Assembly (NCBI RefSeq): GCF_005771525.1
Contig: NZ_VAVZ01000008.1
Location: 1-64,000, forward strand
Reading direction: 5' to 3'
Length of the DNA: 64,000 nt
From: Nesterenkonia salmonea
Lineage (GTDB): Bacteria; Actinomycetota; Actinomycetes; Actinomycetales; Micrococcaceae
How positions within the stretch are numbered: the stretch's first letter is position 1; each line of letters begins with the position of its first letter. Below, one piece after another: positions 1 through 8,032 of this stretch. A program made the position numbers and the translations under genes. Below the pieces are notes generated by a model, which was not told the origin of the DNA, ran no database searches, and saw nothing but the letters and a program-made list of their open reading frames with translations.

Positions 1-328
1 ACATCTGGGGTAAAGACTCCCTAGCGAAACCGGCGACGTTGAGCACCATGGTGGTGGTGCGCTCACTGGCACCCAGGACCACTGCCGCATCACGGACCGC
101 AGCTTTGCGTGCCTCAGCACGACCGATCGCTGTCTCACCAACACACTCCGCTGAGCGCCGGTCAAGGTAATCCACCAGGTGCCGGATCTTCACAGCCTCA
201 GCACGCCGAGCCGCCACTTGGGCCTCCCACGCAGACACCAACTCAGGCACCTGCACCAAGTGCCGCAACGACACCGGAACCGGCGCTGAAACCGGTGCCT
301 GAAAGTGAGCATCCAACTGACCTTCCAT
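1..328 (-). CDS. DUF222-type (HNH endonuclease family) protein, N-terminal part, cut by window edge
   Basis: The minus strand reads openly from an ATG at 328 to base 1 (about 109 residues) without a stop. The translation carries the pattern of the DUF222 domain found at the N-terminus of actinobacterial HNH endonuclease-like repeat proteins: an alanine- and arginine-rich helical stretch, then S-E-R-T followed by an A-rich segment and E-S-L-P. In-frame GTG codons lie upstream of 328, so the true start may be slightly earlier. The C-terminal HNH part, if present, lies outside the window. These proteins are abundant in actinomycetes and their function is poorly known. Bases 329-489 hold nothing I can support. 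Confidence 0.6.
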   Translation of the reverse strand, partial: MEGQLDAHFQAPVSAPVPVSLRHLVQVPELVSAWEAQVAARRAEAVKIRHLVDYLDRRSAECVGETAIGRAEARKAAVRDAAVVLGASERTTTMVLNVAGFARESLPQM

Positions 329-489
329 ACCCACAATTTTATCCGCCACCACAGACACGACCCCGACCCGTCGAGACCCTGTGAGCGGCCACCGGTGTTG
401 GCTCAAGCCGTGATCATTGAGCAGCCCCACGTTCGGAGATACAGTGAGGTTCATCGCAGAGTGATTTCACAAGCACCGGATGGCGGGGG

Positions 490-1536
490 ATGGGTATGGC
501 CTTCACCAGTAAGGGGCAGCCCCGCCGCAGACGGCACTTGTCTCGTTTCGCTCATGCGGTCCGTCCAGGGGTCTTTGTCATCGCCCTCATCCTGGTGATC
601 GCCCTTCCAGCCGTTGCTGTGTCATTTACACCGTTCGCTCCGGCCGTGACGTTCGTTGTGGCTGGTGCTGTGCCGGGGTTCATCGCATCGATGTACGGAA
701 TCCGTCTCGGTCTGTACACGGTGGCAGCGACTGGCATGTTTATTGCTCTGTCCGAGCTGGCTGGCCCTTGGCCTTGGGCCAGTTCACTGTTGATGGCTGC
801 CGCAGGTCTGGTACTCGGATGGTGTGCGATGAAAGGGTGGACAGCGATCGCAGTTCAGGCATGTATCTGGTGCTCGCTGACTCTCATAGCACCGCCTTTG
901 GTATTGACTGGCGTCGATTGGGCTTCTGGCCAGCTTGGCCAAGTGGCGATCCCGGTCTCCATGGTGCTCGTGGGCGGCCTGTGGGCGGTGGCCATTGGGG
1001 CGTTACTGAAGTCGCATCTGCCCACTCTTTCGGCGAAACCGCTGGGCAGAAACGTGGCAATGCACTACGGGCTGGCGCTTTCCGTTCTGCTGGGTGTGGC
1101 GGCATTTGTGGCCTCAACCTGGTTCGCCGAAGCCACGGGCGGGTGGCTACTGCTCACGATCCTGGTGATCGTACGCCCTGGACTATCTGACACGCGAAGC
1201 CGGGTGGTGAGTCGCTCCGTAGGTACTGTGACCGGTGGTGCCATCGCGGCAGTGGTGGGGACCGCCATCGCGTCTCAGCAGATACTTATAACAGCTGTCG
1301 CAGTCGCCGCGCTTGTGATCGCACTCGTGCTCCTGGTCCGAAAGGCGAACTACGCGGTCTACGCTTTCGCGCTCACAATTGCTGTGGTGCTCTTTAATGT
1401 GGATGGCTCCGATGTGTTGACTGCCGATATCCAGCGAGTTGGCTTCACGCTGGCCGGCGCGCTGCTTGTCGCTGTTCTGGCAGCCCTCCACGAGCTAGTC
1501 GTACGATCAGGATTGAAGAAGCCACTCAGTTCATGA
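490..1536 (+). CDS. FUSC-family integral membrane protein
   Basis: 348 residues. A basic N-terminal tail is followed by two blocks of about five membrane helices separated by a short soluble stretch near residue 190. The second block begins with the FUSC_2-like pattern of a G-W-L-L-L-T-I-L helix, then R-P-G and basic T-R-x-R-V-x-x-R-S-x-G-T-x-x-G-G. The family includes aromatic-acid and fusaric-acid exporters, so export of a small organic acid is the best guess; the substrate cannot be read. The ATG at 490 or the one at 496 could be the start. The 3' end overlaps the convergent tspO gene by 11 bases. Confidence 0.7.
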   Translation: MGMAFTSKGQPRRRRHLSRFAHAVRPGVFVIALILVIALPAVAVSFTPFAPAVTFVVAGAVPGFIASMYGIRLGLYTVAATGMFIALSELAGPWPWASSLLMAAAGLVLGWCAMKGWTAIAVQACIWCSLTLIAPPLVLTGVDWASGQLGQVAIPVSMVLVGGLWAVAIGALLKSHLPTLSAKPLGRNVAMHYGLALSVLLGVAAFVASTWFAEATGGWLLLTILVIVRPGLSDTRSRVVSRSVGTVTGGAIAAVVGTAIASQQILITAVAVAALVIALVLLVRKANYAVYAFALTIAVVLFNVDGSDVLTADIQRVGFTLAGALLVAVLAALHELVVRSGLKKPLSS

Positions 1537-2077
1537 CGGCAATGTAGAGGTTCAGTGTGGAGGCGTAGAGCGTCCACGCCAAATAGGGCAGCAGGAGCGC
1601 CCCAGCTATCGGCGAGATGGGCCAGAATCGCCAAATGGTCACAGAGATGGCCACGATGAGCACAATGATCAGCACCATGGCCGCCCACAATGCGGCAGTG
1701 CCGATGAGCGGATAGCCACCGAAGAACAGCGGTGACCAAATGCTGTTGAGCACCAACTGAACCACGAAGACTGTGAGCGCTGGCCTGGCGTTGACAGTGT
1801 GGCGTTTGCGCCAGACCAACCAGGCAGCGATACCCATGCTGATGTAGAGAACCGTCCAGACTGGTCCGAAAACGGAATCCGGGGGTGTCCATGCGGCCTT
1901 GTCTGCCTCTGCGTACCACCCGTCAGTCTCTTCGGCAGTCAGCAGACTCCCGATGAATCCGGCGGCTTGGGGAATTCCGACGAAGAGCACAAGCGCCACA
2001 ACCTGCTTGAACGTGGAGTCCTGTTTAGTTGCTATTCGATCCTGCTGCGTCAAGGTAGTTTTCCTTTCAGTACCCAA
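1526..2077 (-). CDS. tspO: TspO/MBR-family tryptophan-rich membrane protein
   Basis: 183 residues with five predicted membrane helices. Family hallmarks are visible: W-x-P-P followed by F-G-P-V-W-T-x-L-Y near residue 70, and the Q-L-x-L-N-x-x-W-S-x-x-F-F block near residue 110. TspO proteins bind tetrapyrroles and modulate stress and light responses. The start codon lies only 28 bases from that of the divergent gene at 2106, so both must share a very short control region. Confidence 0.88.
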   Translation of the reverse strand: MGTERKTTLTQQDRIATKQDSTFKQVVALVLFVGIPQAAGFIGSLLTAEETDGWYAEADKAAWTPPDSVFGPVWTVLYISMGIAAWLVWRKRHTVNARPALTVFVVQLVLNSIWSPLFFGGYPLIGTAALWAAMVLIIVLIVAISVTIWRFWPISPIAGALLLPYLAWTLYASTLNLYIAVMN

Positions 2078-2105
2078 CTGGTGGTCCCGACCCTACACTG
2101 GGGCT

Positions 2106-2711
2106 ATGAGCTCAACAGCCTCCGAACAGCGCAAAGCCCTGGCCAGCGCCCTGCGCGCAGTGGCACCCGATGCACCTACCCTGTGTGAAGGGTGGGCAGC
2201 TGAAGATCTCGCCGTACATATTGTGATTCGGGATTCACGCCCGGACCTGCTGGTGGGGCAGGGGCTCCCGGTTGTGGGCGCCAAAGCGAGGAACGCCATC
2301 GCGAGTCTGAAAGCCGAGGGGTACGAATACCTTGTTGATCGGGTGTCGATTGGCCCGCCCTCGTACTTCCCGCAGACCATTGAGCCAGTCAATGACGCTA
2401 TGAACAGCGCCGAGTTCTACATCCACACTGAGGATGTCCTTCGCGCCCAGCATGATTTCGATCCCCATCAACGCCGCGACGTGTCGGAAGAACTGCGCAA
2501 GCGACTGTGGAAGCAGTCATCGATGAGCTTCTTTCCCATGGCCGCGCGCAAACAAAACCGCCGAATCTCCTTCTTCAGCCCTGGATACGGTGCGACGACG
2601 CGGGGACCAGCAACTGCCCCACTCGTGATGGTTCACGGGGCACCTGAAGAACTCACACTTTGGGCAGCTGGCCGAGCAGACAAGGCCGAGGTAGATATCA
2701 CCGAGGCGTGA
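2106..2711 (+). CDS. TIGR03085-family (DinB/maleylpyruvate isomerase-like fold) protein
   Basis: 201 residues from the ATG at 2106. The frame is open further upstream, but that part runs antisense through tspO. The sequence matches the actinobacterial TIGR03085 family: L-C-E-G-W near residue 33, a D-L-x-x-H-x-x-x-R-D segment and an F-x-I-H-T-E-D motif near residue 107. The His/Asp residues suggest the metal-binding four-helix fold of mycothiol-dependent isomerases. The exact reaction is unknown. Confidence 0.75.
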   Translation: MSSTASEQRKALASALRAVAPDAPTLCEGWAAEDLAVHIVIRDSRPDLLVGQGLPVVGAKARNAIASLKAEGYEYLVDRVSIGPPSYFPQTIEPVNDAMNSAEFYIHTEDVLRAQHDFDPHQRRDVSEELRKRLWKQSSMSFFPMAARKQNRRISFFSPGYGATTRGPATAPLVMVHGAPEELTLWAAGRADKAEVDITEA

Positions 2712-2840
2712 GCGAGTCCTCGGCTTCGATCCCTGAAGAAGCGTCCCGACATGGTGAAAGTCAATCGCCCGTTAGACACTGCCCCAAGAAGCTTTGATTG
2801 CATAACTAGGACCTGATTTTTGTCACCCGAGGCGCTATCA

Positions 2841-2878
2841 TCCGGGCAGGAAGTTTAAATTGAATATTTAAACCCGGA
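2841..2878. repeat. Inverted repeat upstream of the orphan gene at 3237
   Basis: Perfect 8-base arms gtttaaat (2853-2860) and atttaaac (2866-2873) are separated by 5 bases. Outer arms tccggg (2841-2846) and cccgga (2873-2878) extend the symmetry imperfectly. The AT-rich dyad could be an operator for a dimeric regulator or a remnant of a mobile-element end. Confidence 0.45.
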
Positions 2879-3176
2879 TATATGCACCATTGTGCATGTT
2901 TCGTGGTAGGGAGCGACCTGATTCAAAGATGACAAGTGAAACTAACGTGACCACGACTGCGCAGAGTTGACGGCGAACCAAAAGACATATTTCGAGCCCG
3001 TCTGGATCCCACGTGATCTTCAGCCACACCGTTAGCTCTGGTGGTGCACAGACTCAGTTATCTCTCGCAGCTGCTGTCACTGACACTTCGGCAACAGGTT
3101 TGGCGTGAGGTTGACTCGGCTTTCATAAAGAGTCCTGGTGGGTCTGTACGTCAGAATAAAATCCTAATCCGTACTG

Positions 3177-3190
3177 TTAATAAATATTAA
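3177..3190. repeat. 14-bp AT palindrome just upstream of the gene at 3237
   Basis: ttaata-aa-tattaa is perfectly palindromic and ends 46 bases before the ATG at 3237. It lies within the stretch with no G or C for 14 bases, so it could be part of a promoter or a small operator. Confidence 0.3.
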
Positions 3191-3236
3191 TTTCTACGGT
3201 TCAACGTAAGAATAAGTATGTGGTGTTTTAGTAGAT

Positions 3237-4181
3237 ATGAGTTCAGTAATTAAAATAAGTAAAGATCGAGCTGATGAGGTGTCGTTTCGGTTGGCGCTTC
3301 CCAGCCCCAAGGTGCTTGCACAAGGCCATAACATGTGGCTCGGAGGCTCGGCACGGTTCTCTGATGTCCTGCCGAAGGATTCCCCGCTTCCAAGCGAGTG
3401 CATCACTATTTCCTTAGAGCATCTTGCACCTGAGTCCAGGACAAACTCCCGTAAATCGGACCAAGTGCTCATCACGATTTCTGCGGCACGCCCTCTTTCA
3501 AGGAGTCACATCAAGGCCCTTGCTTTAGCGGTTATTGAACTTGCTTTGATCTGCGGATCACCGCCTGCACGGATCCAAGAAACAAGCATTTCATGCACCG
3601 CCGTTCAGGGAGAAAACTCCAGCATCAACTCCTGGGAACAAGCGGCGTTGCCCGGGCTGGGCGAAGCGAGTGTGTGGCATGGGTATGAGGGTGCTCCCGC
3701 AATTTCCAGTCAGTTTCATGAACTTCTTCAACCATGGTTCGGCTTCCGGCGGCAATTTCCGTCAGCTCGCCGCCTGATCGGCGACACGGCCTTCAGCGGG
3801 CATATGAGCGCGGAGGGACGCGCTCTGATCCTGCTCAGAGCGATCGAGGTGATGTTCAACGTTACGCACGGTGTTTCTGCTCCTGATCGGAAAGGTGCCA
3901 CGCTGCGGCGCAAACTGTCCGTGATGGCGCAGCGTGCCCAGCATTTTTCAGTCAACCAGAGTGATGTTGGTGTGGTTCCGCGCGTGGCAGACCTTGCAGA
4001 AGGACCTGCGATCGACCGGATACTAGACCTTCACGACGAGCTGGTGTCGAGCAGCGGGTCGATGCGACTAAAGCGAGGCAAACTTGAAATGATCTCCCTG
4101 CACCTGTGTGAAATCCTCCGACACTGTGCATTTGGTGAACTCTTCGTGCTCCAAACGCAGCGAAGTTCAGAAGAAATCTGA
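3237..4181 (+). CDS. Orphan protein, possibly with a C-terminal HEPN/Apea-like domain
   Basis: 314 residues, not recognised with confidence. The C-terminal 130 residues show the helical pattern of Apea/HEPN domains: a long helix with R-A-L-I-L-L-R-A-I-E-V-M near residue 200, a K-G-A-T-L-R-R-K-L segment, then I-L-D-L-H-D-E-L-V near residue 262 where HEPN nucleases have their R-x4-6-H signature. Here that signature is degenerate. No transmembrane segment. The 5' end is AT-rich, there is no clear Shine-Dalgarno before the ATG, and the upstream DNA is unusually AT-rich, which all suggest transfer. A stress or defence role is possible but unproven. Confidence 0.5.
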   Translation: MSSVIKISKDRADEVSFRLALPSPKVLAQGHNMWLGGSARFSDVLPKDSPLPSECITISLEHLAPESRTNSRKSDQVLITISAARPLSRSHIKALALAVIELALICGSPPARIQETSISCTAVQGENSSINSWEQAALPGLGEASVWHGYEGAPAISSQFHELLQPWFGFRRQFPSARRLIGDTAFSGHMSAEGRALILLRAIEVMFNVTHGVSAPDRKGATLRRKLSVMAQRAQHFSVNQSDVGVVPRVADLAEGPAIDRILDLHDELVSSSGSMRLKRGKLEMISLHLCEILRHCAFGELFVLQTQRSSEEI

Positions 4182-4227
4182 GGTGCTTAGGCTCGCTGGA
4201 CCTTGCCCGCGGTAGCTATTCAGAGCG

Positions 4228-6699
4228 CTAGAGGAGCTTTCGCCACGTGGGGTGACGGAGCCGATGGTCTCGGGTCAGGCCTGCGTGCTTCACTTCAGCG
4301 CGGAGTTTCGGCGTCACCCAGGTGGCGTCGGAGGCATCTTTAGTGGGAACGTCGTCGATCGGCGGAGTTTTGCGGGTTACTTTCTCGAGCTTGCCACGCA
4401 GCTCGGAGAGGTCGGCATCGCTGAAACCAGTACCGACGCGGCCGGCGTAGATGAGGTGACCGTCCTCGTTCTCCACTGCCAGAAGCAGTGAGCCGAAGGT
4501 CCGTGCCCGACCACCCTTTCCCTGGCGCCAGCCTATGATGACGACGTCGGCGTGGTTGTCGTGTTTGAGCTTAATCCAGTCATCAGAGCGCTTGCCCGGC
4601 TTGTACGTGCTGTGAGCACGCTTGGCGAGAACGCCTTCTAGCTTGAGTTCCTCGCTCACCTCCATGGCATTGTTGAGCTTCACGCCGAGATTATCGGGAA
4701 CTTGGACCTGCTTTCCAGACTTCACGAACTTACGGAGAATTTCGCGACGCTCGGTGTAGGGGAGGTCAGTGAGGTCACCGTGTTCCGCGGTGTGAAGGAT
4801 GTCGAAGACCATGTAATGTACTGGGATCCGAGCAGCGGCCCGTTCGATCTCGCGGTTCTTGGTCAGCCTCCCTCGTCGCTGGAGCAGTCCAAAGTCGGGT
4901 CTGTGTGAAGAGTTCAGAGCCACGACCTCTCCGTCGAGGACTGTGCCATCGGGAACCAGATCGGCCAGTTCGGACAGTTCCGGGAAGACAGTCGTGTAGT
5001 CCTTGCCATTGCGACTGCGAAGCCCCACCGCACTGCTCTGCTCACCCGCGTTGTGCACTGCCGAGAGGATTCGGTAACCATCCCATTTGGCTTCGAAGAC
5101 CCAGTCATCGCCATGTAGGTCCTTCGGCTCTCCCACAGTGGCCAACATGGGGGAGGGCAACGGGTCAGGCATCGGTGAAGGCTCGGCCTGCTGCTTTGCG
5201 GACTGCTTCGGCTGGTCCTTCATCAGTCGGATCAGCCAGTCCTTGCCCTTCTTGTCCGTCTGCACCAGCGCGTAGCGGCGGGGCTTTCCGCCGAGGCCGC
5301 CGTCAGGCTGACCGTGGAGGACGAAGACCACTTTCTTCTTCTCCCATTTTTCGATCTCCACGGTGCCCGAATCCCAGATGGAGACTTCGCCGCCGCCGTA
5401 CTCGTTTTTCGGGATAGTGCCTTCGAACTCCGCGTACTCCAACGGGTGGTCCTCGGTCATGACCGCCAGGCGCTGATCCCCCTGAGACAGCGGCGGCCCC
5501 TTCGGCACCGCCCAGGAGACGAGCACGCCGTCGCGCTCCAGCCGGGTGTCGTAGTGCAGCGCGGTGGCGTGATGCTCCTGAATCACGAAGATCGGATCGT
5601 CGTCGCGGGCGGCAGGGGAGGCCTCAGGCACCGGCTCAGGGGTCTTGGTGGCGTCGCGCATGGACCGGTACTTGGTCAGCGCGTCCTCAATGTCTTTGGT
5701 CTTCTCCTGAGCCTTCTTCGACTCAGGCTTCGCCACTGCGGGGCAGTCGGCGTCGTCGTGCTCGGTATAGCGTGCGAAGTCCGCCAGTGGGTCGATGCCA
5801 TCGGCCAGGCGCTCCATCACCTCGCGGAAGGTCAGCTGGCCGAGCTCGGGGTCGTCCAGCTCCTCCCAGGTGCGCGGGGCCGCCACCCAGGGCTGGGGCC
5901 TGCCGCGCAGCGAATAGGGCGCGACCGTGGTCTTGTTGGCACTGTTCTGCGACCAGTCGATGAACACCTTGCCGCGCCGGGCGGTCTTCTTCATCTGGCT
6001 GACCACTTCCTTGGGGTGATCGGCCTCCAGTGAGCGCGCCAGTTCCTTGGCCACCTCCGAGACCTGATCCGAGGTGTAGCTTCCGTCCAGCGCCGCATAG
6101 AGGTGGATGCCCTTGGATCCGGAGGTCACCGGCACACTGGGCAGGCCCGTATCGTCGAGGATCTCACGGCACCAGTGGGCCACCTGCGCGCAGTCGGTCA
6201 CATCGGTGCCCGGGCCGGGGTCCAGATCCAGCACCAGCCGGTCGGGGTTGCGGCGCTCAGCCACCGGCGGCTCGCCGTCCTGATCCTGGGGGATGAACGG
6301 GGCGACGTCGGCGTCGAAGCGCCACTGCGGCACGTGCAGTTCCAAGGCGGCGACTTGGCCGAACCAGGCGAGCACCGCTTCATCTTCGGCCAGCGGGTAG
6401 ACGTTGACGTGGTCGGAATGCTGCATTCCCAGTCGCGGCACCCACGCAGGAGCGGAGTCTTCCAAGTTCTTCCGGAAGAAGGCGTCCTTCGGCTTGTCGG
6501 CGGTTCCGGGGCCGTCCGGCCAGCGCTTGCGGGTCACTGCGCGTCGGCGCACATGCGGCAGCATCGCGGTGGCCACGGTCTGGAAGTACTCGATGACCTC
6601 CGCTTTGGTGGTCCCGGATTCCGGGTAGAGGACCTTGTCGAGGTTGGTGAGCTTCAGCTTCCGGCCCGCCACGGTCACGGTCTGCTGCTTCGGTGCCAT
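4228..6699 (-). CDS. ligD: Multifunctional ATP-dependent DNA ligase LigD (NHEJ)
   Basis: 823 residues from the ATG at 6699. An upstream in-frame ATG would run into the divergent MFS gene. Domain order is polymerase (about 10-310, with D-L-D-P-G-P at 158-163), 3'-phosphoesterase (about 365-490, with E-H-H-A-T-A-L-H-Y-D and N-E-Y-G-G-G) and ATP ligase (about 515-823, nucleophile K538 in the motif E-A-K-W-D-G-Y-R). This is the mycobacterial order rather than that of Pseudomonas. LigD fills, trims and seals ends brought together by Ku, whose gene lies 5.5 kb away. The last bases converge on the gene ending at 4181. Confidence 0.95.
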   Translation of the reverse strand: MAPKQQTVTVAGRKLKLTNLDKVLYPESGTTKAEVIEYFQTVATAMLPHVRRRAVTRKRWPDGPGTADKPKDAFFRKNLEDSAPAWVPRLGMQHSDHVNVYPLAEDEAVLAWFGQVAALELHVPQWRFDADVAPFIPQDQDGEPPVAERRNPDRLVLDLDPGPGTDVTDCAQVAHWCREILDDTGLPSVPVTSGSKGIHLYAALDGSYTSDQVSEVAKELARSLEADHPKEVVSQMKKTARRGKVFIDWSQNSANKTTVAPYSLRGRPQPWVAAPRTWEELDDPELGQLTFREVMERLADGIDPLADFARYTEHDDADCPAVAKPESKKAQEKTKDIEDALTKYRSMRDATKTPEPVPEASPAARDDDPIFVIQEHHATALHYDTRLERDGVLVSWAVPKGPPLSQGDQRLAVMTEDHPLEYAEFEGTIPKNEYGGGEVSIWDSGTVEIEKWEKKKVVFVLHGQPDGGLGGKPRRYALVQTDKKGKDWLIRLMKDQPKQSAKQQAEPSPMPDPLPSPMLATVGEPKDLHGDDWVFEAKWDGYRILSAVHNAGEQSSAVGLRSRNGKDYTTVFPELSELADLVPDGTVLDGEVVALNSSHRPDFGLLQRRGRLTKNREIERAAARIPVHYMVFDILHTAEHGDLTDLPYTERREILRKFVKSGKQVQVPDNLGVKLNNAMEVSEELKLEGVLAKRAHSTYKPGKRSDDWIKLKHDNHADVVIIGWRQGKGGRARTFGSLLLAVENEDGHLIYAGRVGTGFSDADLSELRGKLEKVTRKTPPIDDVPTKDASDATWVTPKLRAEVKHAGLTRDHRLRHPTWRKLL

Positions 6700-6787
6700 G
6701 GTCCCATTGTTGGGGGATGTGTCTGAGAGTTTGCTGGACTCGGCGGTAGCTGACGCCTGCGGGCACGATTCACCGGAGAATGGTCTT

Positions 6788-8017
6788 ATGATCGGTATTC
6801 TCCGCAACCCCACCTACGCGAAGCTCTTCAGCGCGCAGGTCATCGCTCTGCTCGGCACTGGGATTCTCACCGTGGCGCTGGGCCTGCTCGCCTTCGACAT
6901 CGCCGGCGGCGACGCCGGGATCGTCCTGGGTGTCGCCATGAGCATCAAAATGATCGCCTATGTCGCGGTCGCTCCGGTGGCCGCGGCGCTGCTGGTCAGG
7001 ATTCCGCGCAAACCGGTGCTCATCGGCGCCGATCTGGTCCGCGCAGGAGTGGCGCTCTCCCTGCCGTTCGTCACTGAGGCGTGGCAGATCTACATTCTGA
7101 TCTTCCTGCTGCAGTCTGCCTCGGCGACCTTCACGCCGACGTTCCAGGCGGTCATCCCCTCGGTCCTTCCTGATGAGGACGACTACACCCGGGCGCTCTC
7201 GCTGTCCCGCCTGGCCTACGACCTGGAATCCCTGCTCAGCCCCATGATCGCGGCCGCCCTGCTGACTGTGATCAGCTACCAGAACCTGTTCGTGGGCACC
7301 GTGGTCGGCTTCCTCGTCTCAGCGGTGCTGGTGAGCGTCTCTCGCTTCCCCGGGGTCGAGGTATCGCCGCCAACCCCGTTCTTGGAGCGGCTGACCCGGG
7401 GCGTACGAGTCTTTTGGTCCAGCGCTGAGCTGCGGGGTCTGATGGGACTGAACCTGGTGGTGGCGGCCACCACCGCGATGGTGATCGTGAACACCGTGGT
7501 CCTGGTTCAGGGTGACCTCGGCCGGCCAGAAACGGATGTGGCGCTGATGCTCGGTGCCTACGGGGGTGGGTCCATGTTGGTGGCCCTGCTCACCCCGATG
7601 CTTCTGAAGTCGTTGCCGGACCGGCTGGTCATGCTCACCGGCGGTGTGGCGCTGCCGGTTCTGCTGCTGGCGGCCCCAGGGCTCATGACCTGGGACCAGG
7701 GCACCCTACAGTGGGCCGCGCTGCTGGCCATCTGGGTGCTGTTGGGAGCGGCGACCTCAGCTGTGCTGACCCCCTCGGCACGGCTGCTGCGCCGGGGCAG
7801 CACCGAGCAGAACCGACCAGCGGTGTTCGCAGCTCAGTTCTCCCTCTCCCACGCGTGCTTCCTGATCACCTATCCTCTCGCCGGAATCCTTGGTGCGGCT
7901 ATTGGGATGCCAGCAGTCTCGCTGGTGCTGGTGGTCGTCGCGGCCCTCGGTGTGGTCGTCACCGTCGTCTGCTGGAGGCGCCCGTTGGCTGCCGGCCGAT
8001 ACAGTGAGGTGACGTGA
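6788..8017 (+). CDS. MFS transporter
   Basis: 409 residues from the ATG at 6788, opening M-I-G-I-L-R-N-P-T-Y-A-K-L-F. About twelve hydrophobic helices with the MFS_1/MFS_3 drug-efflux look, and short basic loops such as R-I-P-R-K-P between helices 2 and 3. The substrate cannot be inferred. It is divergent from ligD (88 bases between starts) and is followed 15 bases later by the helicase gene, so the two may be co-transcribed. Confidence 0.85.
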   Translation: MIGILRNPTYAKLFSAQVIALLGTGILTVALGLLAFDIAGGDAGIVLGVAMSIKMIAYVAVAPVAAALLVRIPRKPVLIGADLVRAGVALSLPFVTEAWQIYILIFLLQSASATFTPTFQAVIPSVLPDEDDYTRALSLSRLAYDLESLLSPMIAAALLTVISYQNLFVGTVVGFLVSAVLVSVSRFPGVEVSPPTPFLERLTRGVRVFWSSAELRGLMGLNLVVAATTAMVIVNTVVLVQGDLGRPETDVALMLGAYGGGSMLVALLTPMLLKSLPDRLVMLTGGVALPVLLLAAPGLMTWDQGTLQWAALLAIWVLLGAATSAVLTPSARLLRRGSTEQNRPAVFAAQFSLSHACFLITYPLAGILGAAIGMPAVSLVLVVVAALGVVVTVVCWRRPLAAGRYSEVT

Positions 8018-8032
8018 GGGGAGGCAAGGCGC

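Larger units (their letters stand above)
2712..3236. other. AT-rich intergenic stretch with palindromes
   Basis: No convincing gene in these 525 bases. The composition is much richer in A+T than the surroundings, above all around 2850-2880 and 3160-3240. One plus-strand frame is open for about 57 codons up to the stop at 3188-3190, with possible GTG starts at 3041 and 3044 but no ribosome binding site; I do not call it. Two palindromic elements are listed separately. The stretch probably carries the promoter of the gene at 3237. Confidence 0.5.

Noticed and set aside
109-384. Plus-strand Pro/Thr-rich frame of 91 codons
   Set aside because: The opposite strand encodes the DUF222 domain; the plus frame is its low-complexity shadow.
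5314-6033. Plus-strand frame of 239 codons opposite ligD
   Set aside because: Antisense to the conserved LigD domains; no recognisable protein.
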